Assembly (NCBI GenBank): GCA_014377155.1 | Contig: JACMQD010000030.1 | Location: 1-16,784, forward strand | Direction: 5' to 3' | Length of the DNA: 16,784 bases | Origin: Herminiimonas sp. | GTDB taxonomy: Bacteria > Pseudomonadota > Gammaproteobacteria > Burkholderiales > Burkholderiaceae | Shown here: in pieces, positions 14,091 through 16,784 of the stretch | How the letters are laid out: every line of letters starts with the position of its first letter | Position numbering within the stretch: position 1 is the first letter of the stretch | Made by a program: the position numbers and the translations under genes | The notes under the pieces: generated by a model | What the model was told of the DNA's origin: nothing | What the model saw: the letters and a program-made list of their open reading frames with translations, nothing else | Databases searched by the model: none

Positions 14091-14098
14091 GGCAGCTA
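14066..14098. promoter_or_regulatory. MarR operator: 33-bp inverted repeat over the promoter
   Basis: Left arm TAGCTGCCTAGACA (14066-14079) and right arm TGTCAAGGCAGCTA (14085-14098) are inverted copies with one mismatch, separated by GTGAG. Each arm contains a smaller pseudo-palindrome of form TGYCWAGRCA (14070-14079 and 14085-14094), centred 15 bp apart. This could hold two MarR dimers. The repeat spans the -35 and overlaps the -10, so binding would block RNA polymerase. That MarR is the ligand of this site is inference from position and symmetry. Confidence 0.8.
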
Positions 14099-14153
14099 AT
14101 TTTGTCATGCACATCACATGCCGTGATTTACACACCGATACAGCCCGCTCGAA

Positions 14154-14182
14154 TTCTGTTGCATCAGCCAAACGCGTATAAT
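14154..14182 (+). promoter_or_regulatory. Promoter of dnaB
   Basis: A perfect TATAAT (14177-14182) lies 7 bp before the dnaB ATG. A very weak -35 candidate, TTCTGT (14154-14159), is 17 bp upstream. The predicted transcription start is 14189-14190, the start codon itself. The upstream gene is divergent, so dnaB needs its own promoter in this region. Confidence 0.6.
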
Positions 14183-14189
14183 TCGCGCC

Positions 14190-15575
14190 ATGAATACCCG
14201 TCCAGATCCGCAAGTCGATTCACTTCGCGTTCCCCCCCATTCGATCGAGTCGGAACAATCCGTGCTGGGTGGACTGCTGCTCGATAACGCCGCATGGGAT
14301 CGGATTGCCGATTTTGTACGCGAAGATGATTTCTACCGCTATGACCATCGGCTGATTTTTCAGCACATCGTCAAGCTGATCAATAACAGCCGGCCGGCCG
14401 ATGTGATCACGGTCTATGAGTCGCTTACCAGCATGGGCAAGGCGGAGGACGTCGGCGGATTGTCGTACCTGAACGCGCTCGCCCAAAACACGCCGTCGGC
14501 GGCCAATATCCGTCGCTATGCGGAAATCGTGCGCGACCGTGGTGTACTGCGCAAGCTGATCACGGTAGCCGATGAAATTTCCGGCCAGGCGTTCAGCCCG
14601 CAAGGCAAGGAAGTCAAGCAAATGCTGGACGAGGCAGAATCCAAGATCTTTGCCATTGCCGAAGAAGGCTCTCGCGGCGCGCAGGGTTTCCAGGAGATCC
14701 AGCCGCTGCTGACCAAGGTCGTCGAGCGCATCGACGAACTCTACAATCGCGATAACCAGAATGACATTACCGGCGTGCCGACCGGATTTGCCGATCTTGA
14801 CAAGATGACCTCGGGATTGCAGCCGGGTGATCTGGTTATCGTTGCCGGACGCCCTTCAATGGGTAAGACCGCATTTTCGATCAACATCGGCGAGAATGTC
14901 GCCATCGACAGCGGCTTGCCGGTAGCGGTTTTTTCGATGGAAATGGGCGGCACCCAGCTTGCCATGCGTATGCTGGGTTCGGTCGGACGGCTCGACCAGC
15001 ACCGCCTGCGCACCGGCAAGCTGGCCGACGAGGACTGGCCACGGCTGACGCATGCGATTCAAAAAATGAACGATGCCCAGTTCTATATCGACGAAACCCC
15101 GGCGCTGAGTTCGATCGAACTGCGCGCGCGTTCGCGACGACTGTCGCGCCAGTGCGGCAAGCTCGGCCTGATCATTATCGATTATTTGCAACTGATGTCG
15201 GGCAGCTCCAGCGGGGAAAACCGCGCCACCGAAATTTCCGAAATTTCGCGAAATCTCAAGGGACTGGCAAAAGAACTGAATTGCCCGGTAATCGCCTTGT
15301 CACAGCTTAACCGCTCGCTCGAACAACGTCCCAACAAGCGCCCGGTCATGTCCGACCTGCGTGAATCCGGCGCCATCGAGCAGGACGCTGACGTGATCCT
15401 GTTCATCTACCGTGACGAGGTTTACAATCCCGATTCGCCTGACAAAGGCACGGCCGAAATCATCATCGGCAAGCAGCGTAACGGCCCCATCGGCAGCGTG
15501 CGGCTGACCTTCCTCGGGCAGTACACCAAATTCGATAACTACACCGGTCATGCACCGATGTTCAGCAACGACTAG
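14190..15575 (+). CDS. dnaB: Replicative DNA helicase DnaB
   Basis: A 461-residue hexameric replicative helicase, full length. The N-terminal domain (about 15-115) begins VPPHSIESEQSVLGGLLLDN. After a linker, the RecA-like domain (about 185-455) has Walker A GRPSMGKT (220-227), the FSMEM segment with probable catalytic Glu251, Walker B LIIIDYLQLM (Asp331), SQLNRSLEQR, and GKQRNGP with the probable arginine finger Arg430. It unwinds DNA ahead of the fork and recruits primase. The start matches the family, but no ribosome binding site precedes it and the -10 box is 7 bp away, which suggests a leaderless mRNA. It is divergent from marR and is followed 97 bp later by the DUF47 gene. Confidence 0.98.
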   Translation: MNTRPDPQVDSLRVPPHSIESEQSVLGGLLLDNAAWDRIADFVREDDFYRYDHRLIFQHIVKLINNSRPADVITVYESLTSMGKAEDVGGLSYLNALAQNTPSAANIRRYAEIVRDRGVLRKLITVADEISGQAFSPQGKEVKQMLDEAESKIFAIAEEGSRGAQGFQEIQPLLTKVVERIDELYNRDNQNDITGVPTGFADLDKMTSGLQPGDLVIVAGRPSMGKTAFSINIGENVAIDSGLPVAVFSMEMGGTQLAMRMLGSVGRLDQHRLRTGKLADEDWPRLTHAIQKMNDAQFYIDETPALSSIELRARSRRLSRQCGKLGLIIIDYLQLMSGSSSGENRATEISEISRNLKGLAKELNCPVIALSQLNRSLEQRPNKRPVMSDLRESGAIEQDADVILFIYRDEVYNPDSPDKGTAEIIIGKQRNGPIGSVRLTFLGQYTKFDNYTGHAPMFSND

Positions 15576-15672
15576 GGCCATCGGAAACCCGAGGCTTACA
15601 GCGCGCTGCGCCAGCGATCCGCCCTCGAGCCGATAGCGCCCTACCTATCACCATAATTTGAAAGTACACGAC

Positions 15673-16299
15673 ATGTTTGGACGATTAATGCCCACGGAAG
15701 GCAAATTCTTCGAGCTCTTCAACCAGCACGCCGATCTGTGTGTCAAGGGCGCCAAGGAAATGGTTGCGCTGATGACCAATTTCGACGACCTCGAAAACCG
15801 CGTCCACGCGATCGAAGGCATTGAAAAGCAGGCCGACAAGGTCACCCATATCACGCTCGAAATGTTACACAAGACCTTCATCACCCCGCTCGACCGGGAT
15901 GACATTCACCTGCTGATCACGCGCATGGATGACATCATCGACCTGATGGAAGATGCAGCGCAGACCATTTCACTGTATGACATCAAGGCTATCACGCAGG
16001 AAGCCAAGCGCCTTGCCGAGCTGTGCTTGGCCTGCACCGAAAAAGTCAAAGCGGCGGTGGCGCTGTTGCACAATATGGATAATTCACGGGAAATTCTGTC
16101 GCTATGCGAGGAAATCGATCGGCTTGAATCCGATGCCGATCACGTGATGCGCGCTGCGATGTCGAAGCTGTTCCGCGACGAGCCCGATGTGCGCAACCTG
16201 ATCAAGCTCAAGGCGATCTACGAGCTGCTGGAAACCGTTACCGACCGGTGTGAGGATGTTGCCAATATCATCGAAGGCATCATCGTCGAAAACGCTTGA
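15673..16299 (+). CDS. DUF47 (PhoU-like) phosphate transport accessory protein
   Basis: A 208-residue all-helical protein of the DUF47/PhoU-related family. It opens MFGRLMPTEGKFFELFNQHA and contains ITPLDRDDIHLLITRMDDIIDLMEDAA (about 70-100), a hallmark region rich in acidic residues. The C terminus has a second such helix pair, LIKLKAIYELLETVTDRCEDVANIIEGIIVENA. Such genes usually precede a PiT phosphate permease, as here, and are thought to modulate it, though the mechanism is unclear. The protein should be cytoplasmic. A TTG five codons upstream (15658) is in frame; ATG 15673 is preferred because the family begins at MFGR. A weak GAAAG lies eight bases before it. Confidence 0.93.
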   Translation: MFGRLMPTEGKFFELFNQHADLCVKGAKEMVALMTNFDDLENRVHAIEGIEKQADKVTHITLEMLHKTFITPLDRDDIHLLITRMDDIIDLMEDAAQTISLYDIKAITQEAKRLAELCLACTEKVKAAVALLHNMDNSREILSLCEEIDRLESDADHVMRAAMSKLFRDEPDVRNLIKLKAIYELLETVTDRCEDVANIIEGIIVENA

Positions 16300-16412
16300 G
16301 CAGCAGCGTCATGCAGTTTCGAAGAATGCACGTGTCGGCTTCCGCGCAGTGAGCGTGGGCAGGCTTGCATTCGCGCGCTAGCCCAACGGTAAACAATCAA
16401 CTACTAACATTC

Positions 16413-16784
16413 ATGCAAACTCTCCAGATCAGTATTTATGTGATTGCCATGCTGGTCATTCTCGCCCTGGTATTTGATTTCATCAACGGTTTTCACGATG
16501 CAGCCAATGCCATTGCGACTGTCGTATCGACCGGTGTCATGAAGCCGCAAACGGCAGTGGTAATGGCGGCGTTCTTCAATTTCATCGCGATCCTGGTTTT
16601 TCAGCTGAAGGTTGCGACCACGATCGGCAAAGGCACCATCGATCCCTCGGTGGTGGACCACTACGTGGTTTTTGGCGCCTTGGTCGGTGCGGTTTTCTGG
16701 AACCTCGTCACTTGGTACTACGGCATTCCGTCGTCATCGTCGCATGCACTCATCGGCGGCATGGTCGGCGCCGCCGTGGCCAAA
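16413..16784 (+). CDS. pit: PiT-family inorganic phosphate transporter, 3'-truncated
   Basis: The first 124 codons of a PiT permease; the frame stays open to the last base of the window. The first transmembrane helix contains FDFINGFHDAANAIAT (21-36), with the His28-Asp29 and Asn32 signature of PiT phosphate carriers. A second signature, GIPSSSSHALIGG (104-116), is also complete. Hydrophobic segments lie at about 5-25, 46-64, 86-101 and from 112. It should import phosphate (often as metal-phosphate) with a proton or cation. No ribosome binding site is seen before ATG 16413 (CTACTAACATTC). It follows the DUF47 gene by 113 bp and is probably functionally coupled to it. Confidence 0.95.
   Translation, partial: MQTLQISIYVIAMLVILALVFDFINGFHDAANAIATVVSTGVMKPQTAVVMAAFFNFIAILVFQLKVATTIGKGTIDPSVVDHYVVFGALVGAVFWNLVTWYYGIPSSSSHALIGGMVGAAVAK

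Overview
The window looks like chromosomal core sequence of a betaproteobacterium of the order Burkholderiales, most like Oxalobacteraceae (Herminiimonas, Collimonas or Herbaspirillum relatives). The reasons are the rpsF-priB-rpsR-rplI cluster with dnaB nearby, a lone Bug-type solute-binding protein, a DUF2863 protein, a DUF47-PiT phosphate pair, and moderately GC-rich codon use throughout. The genus is inference. No insertion sequence, phage gene, integrase or CRISPR array is visible, and no gene-free stretch exceeds 300 bases.

Left part (1-3300): the 3' end of a TerA/TerD-family protein enters from the left edge and ends at a probable terminator. Facing it is a small minus-strand unit, a beta-class glutathione S-transferase followed by a short-chain dehydrogenase. 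Next comes a plus-strand exported glutaredoxin with a C-terminal SH3-like domain. It converges on a tRNA-Pro(GGG) gene, and one strong bidirectional hairpin terminator separates the two.

Middle part (3293-7296): a Bug/TctC periplasmic binding protein (minus) is divergent from an M14 carboxypeptidase of the cytosolic (AGBL/CCP-like) type. A CYTH triphosphate-domain protein follows the carboxypeptidase closely. These converge on a DUF2863 gene. The Bug/M14 intergenic region holds a perfect palindrome that resembles the marR operator found 10 kb away.

Right part (7453-16784): the ribosomal/replication operon rpsF-priB-rpsR-rplI has a good promoter and a strong terminator. It is separated from dnaB by a 5-kb minus-strand efflux operon, marR-nodT-emrA-emrB. 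This operon encodes a regulator, an outer-membrane channel, a membrane-fusion protein and a 14-TM MFS pump, which together would make a complete EmrAB-TolC-like multidrug exporter. Its promoter (TTGACA-17-TATATT) lies inside a 33-bp inverted repeat, which predicts autorepression by MarR. dnaB is divergent from marR. Its only evident -10 box ends 7 nt before the ATG, so its mRNA is probably leaderless. dnaB is followed by a DUF47 (PhoU-like) gene and the 5' end of a PiT phosphate permease cut by the right edge.

I found no clearly new multi-gene system. The best leads are the shared MarR-like palindrome, the leaderless dnaB transcript, the efflux operon sitting between rplI and dnaB, the exported glutaredoxin-SH3 fusion, and the M14 carboxypeptidase-CYTH pair.
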